Part shown: in pieces, positions 8,392 through 16,986 of the stretch
Numbering within the stretch: position 1 is the first letter of the stretch
How the letters are laid out: every line of letters begins with the position of its first letter
Assembly: GCF_002368115.1 (NCBI RefSeq)
Contig: NZ_AP018316.1
Span: 4,267,303 to 4,331,302, forward strand
Source of the DNA: Dolichospermum compactum NIES-806
Lineage (GTDB): Bacteria; Cyanobacteriota; Cyanobacteriia; Cyanobacteriales; Nostocaceae
Direction: 5' to 3'
DNA: 64,000 nucleotides
Position numbers and translations under genes: made by a program
The notes under the pieces: model-generated
What the model saw: the letters and a program-made list of their open reading frames with translations, nothing else
The model's database searches: none
What the model was told of the DNA's origin: nothing

Positions 8392-9468
8392 GTGCAATTA
8401 GATACAATCCAGTTTAATCAAGACCCTATTTCTCAATCTGCTCAAGGTCAAGAGAAATTACCCTTTACTCTTCAGGATTTAAAGGCTGCTATTCCCGCTG
8501 AATGTTTTCAGCCTAGTGTGACTAAATCGCTTTATTATTTCTTTCGTGACGTTCTGATTGTGGGACTGCTGTATGCAGTTGCCAATTATCTGGATTCTTG
8601 GTATTTTTGGCCAGTTTTTTGGGTCATGCAAGGAACAATGTTTTGGGCTTTATTTGTAGTTGGTCATGACTGCGGACACCAATCTTTTTCTAAGCATAAA
8701 TGGTTGAATGATTTAGTTGGTCATATTACCCATACTTTCATTCTCGTTCCTTATCATGGTTGGAGAATTAGCCACAGAACCCACCACAAAAATACGGGCA
8801 GCTTAGAGAATGATGAAAGCTGGTATCCCGTCTCTGAATCTGAGTATGATGAGATGCCTTTAGCGCAAAGAATAGGGCGTTTTTATCTGTTCTTATTGGC
8901 TTATCCAGTGTATTTATTCAAGCGTTCTCCTGGTAAAGAAGGTTCTCACTTTTCACCTAGCAGCCCGCTGTTTAAGCCTTCAGAAAAATGGGACATTATC
9001 ACCAGCACCACACTTTGGATTAGTATGGCAGTTTTGTTAGGTTTATTCACCTATCAATTTGGTTGGATGGCGTTGTTAAAATACTACGCTGGACCCTACA
9101 TTGTCTTTATCATTTGGTTAGATATGGTGACTTTCTTGCACCACACTGAACCTGGTATTCCTTGGTATCGTGGGGAAGAATGGACTTTCCTGAAAGGGGC
9201 AATTTCTAGTGTTGACCGAGATTATGGGATTTTTAACCATATTCATCATGATATCGGTACTCATGTTGCTCACCACATTTTCTTGAATATGCCTCATTAC
9301 AATTTGTTAAAAGCGACTGAAGCAATTAAACCAATTATGGGTGAGTATTTCCATGAATCCAAAGAACCAGTTTGGAAGTCTCTGTGGAATTCTGCTATTG
9401 GTTGTCATTTTGTTCCCGATACAGGTAGTAAGGTTTACTACACTTCTAAGAGTCAGAATGTCAAGTAA
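8392..9468 (+). CDS. desB: Acyl-lipid omega-3 (delta-15) fatty acid desaturase
   Basis: 358 residues starting at a GTG; no ATG is available near the N-terminus of the conserved region. Histidine boxes: HDCGH (92-96), HRTHH (128-132) and HVAHH near residue 300, in the plant FAD3/FAD7-like arrangement that separates DesB from DesA. The motif VTFLHHTEPGIPWYRG is typical of omega-3 desaturases. It makes alpha-linolenoyl chains from linoleoyl ones and so completes the desC-desA-desB series, giving the strain the potential for trienoic lipids. An intrinsic terminator follows. Confidence 0.92.
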   Translation: MQLDTIQFNQDPISQSAQGQEKLPFTLQDLKAAIPAECFQPSVTKSLYYFFRDVLIVGLLYAVANYLDSWYFWPVFWVMQGTMFWALFVVGHDCGHQSFSKHKWLNDLVGHITHTFILVPYHGWRISHRTHHKNTGSLENDESWYPVSESEYDEMPLAQRIGRFYLFLLAYPVYLFKRSPGKEGSHFSPSSPLFKPSEKWDIITSTTLWISMAVLLGLFTYQFGWMALLKYYAGPYIVFIIWLDMVTFLHHTEPGIPWYRGEEWTFLKGAISSVDRDYGIFNHIHHDIGTHVAHHIFLNMPHYNLLKATEAIKPIMGEYFHESKEPVWKSLWNSAIGCHFVPDTGSKVYYTSKSQNVK

Positions 9469-9492
9469 TCGGTAAAATATTTAAATCTAGGA

Positions 9493-9518
9493 AGTCCGCT
9501 AATGCGGGCTTTTTTTTA
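9493..9518 (+). terminator. Rho-independent terminator after desB
   Basis: A seven-base stem AGTCCGC / GCGGGCT with a TAAT loop is followed by eight T residues, 24 bp past the desB stop. Confidence 0.85.
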
Positions 9519-9630
9519 TTTTATATTTTCCTTAAAATTGAAAATAGGGGATAATTATCCTTAAGACTCGGCATACTGAATAAGGGAGAAATTAAAAAAC
9601 CACTCTTGGGACGAAGGTAATAAAGCGAAA

Positions 9631-10173
9631 ATGAGACGTAAATCTGCTAATAATAGACCAACTAATCCGTCTAAACCCTCTATGTTCCAATCCCCGGTGT
9701 TTAACTTCGTCACCATTGCCATTTTTGGAGCGGTGCTGATTTTGGGAATTGGGATTGGGATTGCGTTTAGTTCGACAACTACATTGAGTTCATCAAATGT
9801 GGCTTCCCGTGAGTTTATTGATACTAGAGCGCCAAATCCTGAGATTTGTGTGCAGTATGGATCTAGTGCAATGGTGATGGATGCCAGACTCTTTGTAACT
9901 CTTAATCCCTTTAATGTCTTTGTTGCCCAGCCGAATATCCGCCCTGGATGTGTAATTCGTCAAAATAACTGGGCTATTTTAGAAAATAAAAAACTGGTAA
10001 CTTCAGACCAGGTGCGAGAATGTAAGAATCGTCTCAATACCTTTGGGTTTACAGGGGACTTAAATAGTGAAAAGCCAGATATTAGATGTATTTATCAAAA
10101 TGAATCGGCTCAAAATTTCTTTTTATCTCAACCGGGGGCTGTGGGAAGTCCTCAAGATACGGAAAGATTTTAA
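9631..10173 (+). CDS. DUF3172 family protein, single-pass membrane anchored
   Basis: A 180-residue cyanobacterium-specific protein. After a basic N-terminus (MRRKSANN) comes one transmembrane helix (about residues 24-46), then a soluble domain with four cysteines (in PEICVQYG, RPGCVIR, VRECKNR and DIRCIYQ) that may form disulfides outside the cytoplasm. The DUF3172 assignment is from memory of this pattern; function is unknown. It stands alone on the plus strand between the desB terminator and a convergent gene. Confidence 0.75.
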   Translation: MRRKSANNRPTNPSKPSMFQSPVFNFVTIAIFGAVLILGIGIGIAFSSTTTLSSSNVASREFIDTRAPNPEICVQYGSSAMVMDARLFVTLNPFNVFVAQPNIRPGCVIRQNNWAILENKKLVTSDQVRECKNRLNTFGFTGDLNSEKPDIRCIYQNESAQNFFLSQPGAVGSPQDTERF

Positions 10174-10276
10174 ATATAGGAGTCAGGAGTCGGGAGGAAG
10201 AAGGTTAAAGATTTTTCTTTCCCTTTTCCCTTTTCCTGTTTCCTGACAAATTTGAGTTTTCTCTGCCTAAATATAC

Positions 10277-11005
10277 TTAATCACGACCATTGATAGCAAT
10301 AAGCAAACGTAAGATAAAGACGAATAAGTTGATGTAGGTAAGGTACATTGACAAAGCTGCTGGCAAATATTCATCATTGCGATAAGTGCGAGGCAAGATG
10401 TAGAAATCAACTACTGATGCTCCTGCAAAGAGAAATACACCCAAACCAGAGATGCCGATTTCTAACCAACTGGGTGTATAAACACCAAACAAGGCAAAGA
10501 CAAATTGGAGAAGACAAACCACTAATAAGGCAACAATGCCCAAACTAACGGTTTTTGTCAACGCCATCCCATCTGCTTCCGAAAGATTAGAACCGATTTT
10601 TCGGGCAGCAATGAAGGTAATTCCACAACTAAGAGCAGCAATAGCAATACCTTGAATACCTACCCCTTGGGTTCTCAAAGCCACAAATACCAAGCCACTC
10701 AATGTGTATCCAGATAACAGACTGTAAATACCCAACAGGGGTAACGCTAAAGCTTTGTTACCTTTGGATGCGACATTTTGGGCAACGAAGAACAAAATTA
10801 ATTCGAGAATTACCGCCCCAATTAAGGTAGGAAAAAAGAGTCCGGGGTTAGTGCGGATAATGCCTAAACCACCATAAGTTCCCAATGCAGTCAGGACTAA
10901 TCCACCACCGACATAGGGGAGGGCGTTAGCGATGACATTAGGTCCAACGATTCCATGAGTTCTCGCCTCACGGAAAGCTTCACGAAAATTACTGGTATTA
11001 CTCAT
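10277..11005 (-). CDS. Bax inhibitor-1/YccA-like membrane protein
   Basis: A 242-residue protein with seven predicted membrane helices. The C-terminal region holds the family pattern of a helix with DFYILPRTYRND and a final helix with YLTYINLFVFILRLL, as in bacterial BI-1 (YetJ/YccA) proteins. Relatives act as pH-sensitive calcium leak channels or interact with membrane proteases; the role in cyanobacteria is not established. Full length, ATG start, monocistronic by spacing. Confidence 0.85.
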   Translation of the reverse strand: MSNTSNFREAFREARTHGIVGPNVIANALPYVGGGLVLTALGTYGGLGIIRTNPGLFFPTLIGAVILELILFFVAQNVASKGNKALALPLLGIYSLLSGYTLSGLVFVALRTQGVGIQGIAIAALSCGITFIAARKIGSNLSEADGMALTKTVSLGIVALLVVCLLQFVFALFGVYTPSWLEIGISGLGVFLFAGASVVDFYILPRTYRNDEYLPAALSMYLTYINLFVFILRLLIAINGRD

Positions 11006-11107
11006 GTCTAAAAACTACCAAAGTATATGGAAACTGAGGAAAATAATCTGCTGATTTCTATTTTTACAAATTTTTGGGTTAAGAAACCAGTGGGTAAATC
11101 TGTGAAT

Positions 11108-11779
11108 CTAAAATTTTCGTATGGGTAAAGGTTGACCAAATTCGATCATGGGAATTTCTTTAGGGTTATTTGGGGAACTGTTTTTGTTTTCTTCAGGTGT
11201 GGGCAACATTGCGGGAGGAAGGGGGGAATTGACGATGGGTGATGGGTTTTGAGAATTTAGGGGTGGGACTGTGATTAAGGGTTGTTGAGAGTTAGTGGTA
11301 AAATTTGTGGATGGTGGTAGGGTGGTGGAAGGTGTGTTTAAGAGACTGTTGGCTGGAGAAAAGGTAAGATGAGGATTGAATATCCAGCGCGTGGGTTTTT
11401 GTCGAGAAAGAGGTTGAAGTTGTACTTGGTTGGGTTGGAATTTGGTTCCTGGTGCGATATCAAGGACTATTCGGGTCATATTGGGGTTAAGTTGAGAAAT
11501 ACGAATTCTCTGAATTGCGCCTGAATATTCTTTTTGAGTGAGGACTTTACCTAATTTGGTATTAGGTAAATCGAGAACTATTCGTGGTGGTTGCATCAGT
11601 TGGAAATATTGGGGTTTTGCAGTTGCGGAGAGATTAATTTCTAATTGCTGGGATTTGGGGTTAAATTCCCAATTATTTAGTTGTGCGATTGGTTGGGCAA
11701 TACTGATAGGGGTGAAAGCAATCAAACTAAATAAGCTCACCCCTATACATGGAAGAATTTGATTAGTTCTAGTTTTCAT
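11108..11779 (-). CDS. AMIN-domain periplasmic protein
   Basis: About 223 residues starting at MKTRTNQ (11779), which places a clear signal peptide at residues 1-29 ending SIAQP. An upstream ATG at 11812 would bury it. The following 90 residues form an AMIN domain (LNNWEFNPKSQQLEINL, PPRIVLDLPNTKLG, IRISQLNPNMTRIVLDI), a peptidoglycan- or envelope-localising module. The rest is Pro/Asn/Thr-rich and low complexity, with no amidase domain. Likely an envelope scaffold or a shortened relative of AMIN-amidase proteins. Confidence 0.8.
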   Translation of the reverse strand: MKTRTNQILPCIGVSLFSLIAFTPISIAQPIAQLNNWEFNPKSQQLEINLSATAKPQYFQLMQPPRIVLDLPNTKLGKVLTQKEYSGAIQRIRISQLNPNMTRIVLDIAPGTKFQPNQVQLQPLSRQKPTRWIFNPHLTFSPANSLLNTPSTTLPPSTNFTTNSQQPLITVPPLNSQNPSPIVNSPLPPAMLPTPEENKNSSPNNPKEIPMIEFGQPLPIRKF

Positions 11780-11901
11780 AATTTGGTTGTTTGGGGTTGG
11801 GATATTTAGCACAGACTACGCAACATTAGAAAAATTGACGTGACGGTAATTAAATTGTCTGATAGCGTAGCGTGGCGCAAGCCATATCAGGATTTCCAGG
11901 A

Positions 11902-12031
11902 TGAGGTATCCGGTGGTTAATTGGTGGCGATCGCTCTGGGAAATTGTCTGAATCAGGATTTCCGGGATTTCAGGATTTACAGGATGAGGTATCCGGTGGT
12001 TAATTGGTAGCGATCGCTGTGGGAATTTGTC
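11902..12031. repeat. Direct duplication of a ~45-bp segment
   Basis: GATGAGGTATCCGGTGGTTA and the next ~27 bases (including a GCGATCGC octamer and TTGTCTGA) occur at about 11899-11948 and again at 11984-12031. The units are linked by a CAGGATTT-rich spacer similar to one near 53500. The second copy forms the 3' end of the ORF at 11977. Confidence 0.75.
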
Positions 12032-12303
12032 TGAGAAGTATTGTCTAGGATAGCATTTGAGAAATTGGTCGGGTCAATACCCAGGAAATCCTCCAAACTA
12101 CCAGTACCACCACTGGTTTCAACCGTATTCAATGAACCTGAGTAAATAACTGTGTTGTTACTAGTAACATCTCCAATGGAGTTAAAAGTGTTTAAATTAA
12201 CTAAGTTGATGGAGTAAGCAGGAGCAGAGATTGCCATGGAACTGATACCAGTGGACAAGGTTATACTGATGGTGATCAGAGGTTTTTTGAATTGAGTTAA
12301 CAT
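11977..12303 (-). CDS. Small secreted protein with repeat-derived C-terminus, probably truncated
   Basis: A 108-residue ORF with a convincing signal peptide (MLTQFKKPLITISITLSTGI, cleavage near residue 30) and a Ser/Thr/Asn-rich mature part. The last ~18 residues (after NTSQTNSH) are encoded by the repeat duplicated at 11902-12031, so the native C-terminus has probably been lost. The composition recalls PEP-CTERM exosortase substrates, but no PEP motif remains. It lies 20 bp downstream of the large repeat protein on the same strand and could be cotranscribed. Confidence 0.55.
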   Translation of the reverse strand: MLTQFKKPLITISITLSTGISSMAISAPAYSINLVNLNTFNSIGDVTSNNTVIYSGSLNTVETSGGTGSLEDFLGIDPTNFSNAILDNTSQTNSHSDRYQLTTGYLIL

Positions 12304-12323
12304 AGAGTTCCTGATACAAAATG

Positions 12324-15300
12324 CTAAAAAACAAAGTTGCCGGCGTTGTTCAACTGGGTTGTAGTGATGTTATCAACCTGAAGGAAGTTCTTAAATATGG
12401 AACTACCTGAAATCCCATCCCGATCAATTTGCAGAAAGGTACTACCAGTATTACTACCTGTTCCGGCTACAAATCTCATGTATTGATCCGCAATAGGATT
12501 AGAACCAGTATAGATAATACTGCCGAGTAATTGGGTAAGGACAATTTTATCTTCTCCCAGGGTAAAATCCGTAATCCGTTGTCCCACATCTCGGAGATTG
12601 GTAAAGACGAAGGAATCATTACCTAGACCTCCACTAATGGTTTTTGCCCCTGGACCGCCGATAATATAGTCAGAACCAGCAGTTCCTACAATTGGGTTAC
12701 GTCCATTGTTAATTAAAGGATTACCAGTAATTTCGTTAAGATCATTAACGTTAATAGTTAATTCTTTTTCATAACTTAACCCACCTTGGTCTGTGGTTTT
12801 GACGCGAATGCTGTAACTGTTTTTCGTTTCGTAGTCAAATACAGAGTTGGTTTGTAACTCATTATTACCAACGATAATGAATGAATTGTTATTTGTATCA
12901 CCTGTTCCTAATGCTAGACTATAGGTGAAGGTGTCACCAGTATTTGGGTCTGTGGTGGTGAAATTACCAATCTTTGTATTAATGGGTTGATTTTCGGCAA
13001 CTGTGCTGTTATTTAAGCTGATGTTGGTGGGCGCTTGGTTGGTCGGCGGAGTATTATCAAAAACATAGCTAAAATAAGTTCCTGTTAGACTCAAGCCTGT
13101 TTGATTTCGGACTATACCAATAAGTTCATCAGGTTCGGTATTTGGCTTGTTGATTAATACTTGAGTGTCTGCACCGACAACAGCCAGCAGGTAATTACTA
13201 CTTATTCCTTGAAGTTGAATAATATCTCCGATGTTGAGGTCAGTAATATCGGCGTAGTCGTTACTACCATTAGTTAGAGTATTGCCATCATCATAATAAA
13301 CCTTGGTAGCATTTCCTAAGATAAAGATATCGCTTCCTGCTCCACCTGTGAGGCTGTCTATTTCCCCTAATCCGCTAGTAAGACTTGCTCCATTTACACC
13401 ATTAATAGTATCATTACCATCACCCGCATTAATGGTATCATTTCCCGCATCACCATTAATAGTATCATTACCATCACCTGTAACTATACTATCACCAACA
13501 GCCGTTCCCGTAATTTGGAAGCGTTCTATATTACTGAAACTTACTTGGTCATAAAAATACCAGCCAGTTTTGTAATAACCATTAAAACCACCATTCCCAT
13601 TACTGGAAATTGAGCTATTAATCCCACTCCCACTATAGTTATTACTGGAGTAGTCTAATATTAACAGGTCATTCCCTGCTCCTCCATCAACCGTGTCTTG
13701 TCCTAACCCCGCATTAATTGTATCATCTCCATCACCTGTACTAACAGTGTTATTGAGACGTTGAGTAAAACTAATCAGGTCGTTACCACTACCTGTAGTG
13801 ACATTAGTAAACTGTTCAATGTTAGTAACACTCGTACCATCTGGAACGGTAATGGTCGGATTATTACTATCGTTAATAGTGATAGCTGTGGTTGCTGAAC
13901 TGAAGTCAGCATCTGTAAGGGTGTCAATTCCATCACCCCCATCAATTATATTGATTCCTGTACCTGCGGTAATGGTATCATCTCCATCTCCACTATTAAT
14001 AGTATCATTACCATCACCCGCATTAATGGTATCGTTCCCCGCACCCCCATCAATTATATTGATTCCTGTACCCGCATAAATGGTATCGTTCCCCGCACCA
14101 CCATTAATAGTATCATTACCATCACCCGCATTAATGGTATCATTTCCCGCATCACCATTAATAGTATCATTACCATCACCTGTAACTATACTATCCCCAA
14201 CAGCCGTTCCCGTAATTTGGAAGCGTTCTATATTACTGAAACTTACTTGGTCATAAACATAATAACCATAGTGAGCGTAGTAATTACCATTAAAACCACC
14301 ACTCCCATTACTGGAAATTGAGCTATTAATCCCACTCCCACTCCCACTATAGTTATTACTGGAGTAATCTAATATTAACAGGTCATTTCCTGCTCCCCCA
14401 TCAACTGTGTCTTGTCCTAACCCCGCATTAATTGTATCATCTCCATCACCTGTACTAACAGTGTTATTGAGACGTTGAGTAAAACTAATCAGGTCGTTAC
14501 CACTACCTGTAGTGACATTAATAAACTTTTCAATGTTAGTAACACTCGTACCATCTGGAACGGTAATGGTCGGATTATTACTATCGTTAATAGTGATAGC
14601 TGTGGTTGCTGAACTGAAGTCAGCATCTGTAAGGGTGTCAATTCCATCACCCCCATCAATTATATTGATTCCTGTACCTGCGGTAATGGTATCATCTCCA
14701 TCTCCACTATTAATAGTATCATTACCATCACCCGCATTAATGGTATCGTTCCCCGCACCCCCATCAATTATATTGATTCCTGTACCCGCATAAATGGTAT
14801 CGTTCCCCGCACCACCATTAATAGTATCATTACCATCACCCGCATTAATGGTATCATTTCCCGCATCACCATTAATAGTATCATTACCATCACCTGTAAC
14901 TATACTATCCCCAACAGCCGTTCCCGTAATTTGGAAGCGTTCTATATTACTGAAACTTACTTGGTCATAAACATAATAACCATAGTGAGCGTAGTAATTA
15001 CCATTAAAACCACCACTCCCATTACTGGAAATTGAGCTATTAATCCCACTCCCACTCCCACTATAGTTATTACTGGAGTAATCTAATATTAACAGGTCAT
15101 TTCCTGCTCCCCCATCAACTGTGTCTTGTCCTAACCCCGCATTAATTGTATCATCTCCATCACCTGTACTAACAGTGTTATTGAGACGTTGAGTAAAACT
15201 AATCAGGTCGTTACCACTACCTGTAGTGACATTAGTAAACTGTTCAATGTTAGTAACACTCGTACCATCTGGAACGGTAATGGTCGGATTATTACTATCG

Positions 15301-16397
15301 TTAATAGTGATAGCTGTGGTTGCTGAACTGAAGTCAGCATCTGTAAGGGTGTCAATTCCATCACCCCCATCAATTATATTGATTCCTGTACCTGCGGTAA
15401 TGGTATCATCTCCATCTCCACTATTAATAGTATCATTACCATCACCCGCATTAATGGTATCGTTCCCCGCACCCCCATCAATTATATTGATTCCTGTACC
15501 CGCATAAATGGTATCGTTCCCCGCACCACCATTAATAGTATCATTACCACCACCTGCATTAATGGTATCGTTCTCATCTCCACTATTAATAGTATCATTA
15601 CCATCACCTGTAACTATACTATCACCAACAGCCGTTCCCGTAATTTGGAAGCGTTCTATATTACTGAAACTTACTTGGTCATAAACATAATAACCATAGT
15701 GAGCGTAGTAATTACCATTAAAACCACCACTCCCATTACTGGAAATTGAGCTATTAATCCCACTATAGTTATTACTGGAGTAGTCTAATATTAACAGGTC
15801 ATTCCCTGCTCCCCCATCAACTGTGTCTTGTCCTCGTAAGGTATTAATAGTGTCATCTTCAGAACTTCCTATAATCGTATCATTTCCGTCAGTTCCCGTA
15901 AAATTTTGCTGCTCTACTGGTATGCTTTGCCCATTCAACGTAATTATACTATGATCATCCTCTGCCTTTAATACTCGTAAGGTCTCCACATCCAGATTTT
16001 GACCCTGCACCAAAGCCGCAAAAATCGCCCCTTCATCTCCAGCGCTATCCGTCTGGTTAATTTTAGCATCTACAAAATGCCCAATTTCCTCTAACAAAAC
16101 CCCACTAATAGCTGCTAAAGAAGCACCAGCAACAAAGGTATTTGATAAATAAATCTTATTTGTGCTACTAGCATAAGCACCATTAGCACCGCCAAGAATA
16201 CTACTATCAAGAATTTCTATTTGGGGAAGTTGACTAAAATCCCCAGCTTCCCACTGTAACCGCATAATTTCTGCAAGGCTGCGGTTGTATTGTGTACCAA
16301 AAGCAGTATCAAAAACCTGCCAAAAGTTATTTAAACGAGAAAAATATTTAAGTTGATTAGAAGCTAAGATTAGCGCGGAATTAATTAAAAAGTTCAT
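12324..16397 (-). CDS. Giant hemolysin-type calcium-binding repeat protein with cadherin-like domain
   Basis: 1357 residues. N-terminus: a protease-like module with LLEEIGHFVDA at 101-111 and DEGAIFAA near 121, common at the front of cyanobacterial RTX proteins; the first His of HExxH is absent, so catalysis is doubtful. Residues 170-1020: RTX nonapeptides (GGAGNDTI, GDGNDTIN) arranged in three near-identical 238-residue blocks, each with an aromatic YYAHYGYYVYDQ insert. Then a cadherin-like domain (QAPTNISL...TTDQGG...NVNDLNE) and a C-terminal block (LGNDSFVF, ITDFTLGEDKI) typical of type I secretion substrates. No signal peptide, as expected. Likely a Ca2+-binding surface or extracellular adhesin. 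Confidence 0.85.
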   Translation of the reverse strand: MNFLINSALILASNQLKYFSRLNNFWQVFDTAFGTQYNRSLAEIMRLQWEAGDFSQLPQIEILDSSILGGANGAYASSTNKIYLSNTFVAGASLAAISGVLLEEIGHFVDAKINQTDSAGDEGAIFAALVQGQNLDVETLRVLKAEDDHSIITLNGQSIPVEQQNFTGTDGNDTIIGSSEDDTINTLRGQDTVDGGAGNDLLILDYSSNNYSGINSSISSNGSGGFNGNYYAHYGYYVYDQVSFSNIERFQITGTAVGDSIVTGDGNDTINSGDENDTINAGGGNDTINGGAGNDTIYAGTGINIIDGGAGNDTINAGDGNDTINSGDGDDTITAGTGINIIDGGDGIDTLTDADFSSATTAITINDSNNPTITVPDGTSVTNIEQFTNVTTGSGNDLISFTQRLNNTVSTGDGDDTINAGLGQDTVDGGAGNDLLILDYSSNNYSGSGSGINSSISSNGSGGFNGNYYAHYGYYVYDQVSFSNIERFQITGTAVGDSIVTGDGNDTINGDAGNDTINAGDGNDTINGGAGNDTIYAGTGINIIDGGAGNDTINAGDGNDTINSGDGDDTITAGTGINIIDGGDGIDTLTDADFSSATTAITINDSNNPTITVPDGTSVTNIEKFINVTTGSGNDLISFTQRLNNTVSTGDGDDTINAGLGQDTVDGGAGNDLLILDYSSNNYSGSGSGINSSISSNGSGGFNGNYYAHYGYYVYDQVSFSNIERFQITGTAVGDSIVTGDGNDTINGDAGNDTINAGDGNDTINGGAGNDTIYAGTGINIIDGGAGNDTINAGDGNDTINSGDGDDTITAGTGINIIDGGDGIDTLTDADFSSATTAITINDSNNPTITVPDGTSVTNIEQFTNVTTGSGNDLISFTQRLNNTVSTGDGDDTINAGLGQDTVDGGAGNDLLILDYSSNNYSGSGINSSISSNGNGGFNGYYKTGWYFYDQVSFSNIERFQITGTAVGDSIVTGDGNDTINGDAGNDTINAGDGNDTINGVNGASLTSGLGEIDSLTGGAGSDIFILGNATKVYYDDGNTLTNGSNDYADITDLNIGDIIQLQGISSNYLLAVVGADTQVLINKPNTEPDELIGIVRNQTGLSLTGTYFSYVFDNTPPTNQAPTNISLNNSTVAENQPINTKIGNFTTTDPNTGDTFTYSLALGTGDTNNNSFIIVGNNELQTNSVFDYETKNSYSIRVKTTDQGGLSYEKELTINVNDLNEITGNPLINNGRNPIVGTAGSDYIIGGPGAKTISGGLGNDSFVFTNLRDVGQRITDFTLGEDKIVLTQLLGSIIYTGSNPIADQYMRFVAGTGSNTGSTFLQIDRDGISGSSIFKNFLQVDNITTTQLNNAGNFVF
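13798..15939. repeat. Three tandem 714-bp repeats inside the RTX gene
   Basis: Matching landmarks recur at 13798, 14512 and 15226, exactly 714 bp apart. The copies are almost identical; small differences include QFTNV versus KFINV and the number of GSGSG units. The period is a multiple of three, so copy-number change keeps the frame. Confidence 0.9.
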
Positions 16398-16986
16398 AAA
16401 ATAAATGATGTTTTTCGAGGTTTGAACTAAAACAACAGGTTAAATTAAGTAGTAAGGCAGAATTAATTACACAATGTCATTGCGTAAGCGTTGCGTGGCG
16501 TTAGCCATATGGAACGAAGTGAAATGAAGCAATTCCAAGGGTTGTGATTGCTTCCCTTCGCTCGCAATGACTGTAAATATTTTTGTTCAATTACTTACCA
16601 CAGTTAACTAACGGTTTGCTATTAAGTAGGAAAAGTATATTGCCGTAAAATGTTGATATTCTTGTCAAGTCACCAAGGTTACACACCCTTGGCGGTTATA
16701 CTACCACACTTGAGTAAAGCCTTGCTGCAAAGTATCAAAAACATATTGAAATAAACCATTGATTTTATCAATACATACTATAAGCAATAATCTATCATTG
16801 CTACTAAACGCGGCATTGGTGAATCAAAATAAGCGACTCGTGCGGTCAAAATCGCATAGAGTTTCTTTTTTTTGCAAAGGTGCGTTAAAAAGATATGGAT
16901 AATTTATTTGTTCCGTAACTTATCCACGAATGCAAATTAAAAACACTTAAGTTCGACGATGAGAAAAGTTAGGAATTATCAGTGAT
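16398..16986. other. Intergenic interval with palindromic repeats
   Basis: No gene found. It holds the 96-bp inverted-repeat element at 16476-16571, a CCAAGG...CCTTGG hairpin near 16673-16694, and AT-rich DNA that should include the promoter of the RTX gene. Confidence 0.5.
16476..16571. repeat. MITE-like palindromic element, GTCATTGCG ends
   Basis: Nine-base perfect terminal inverted repeats GTCATTGCG / CGCAATGAC bound 96 bp containing further self-complementary stretches (GAAGCAATTCC versus GATTGCTTCCC). Such elements are abundant between genes in Nostocales. Confidence 0.7.

Noticed and set aside
13303..15507. Several plus-strand frames of 83-93 residues opposite the RTX gene
   Set aside because: They repeat at the 714-bp period and are low-complexity antisense shadows of the nonapeptide repeats.
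12324..16397. Active metalloprotease at the N-terminus of the RTX protein
   Set aside because: The segment reads LLEEIGHFVDA, lacking the first His of HExxH, so protease activity is not supported.
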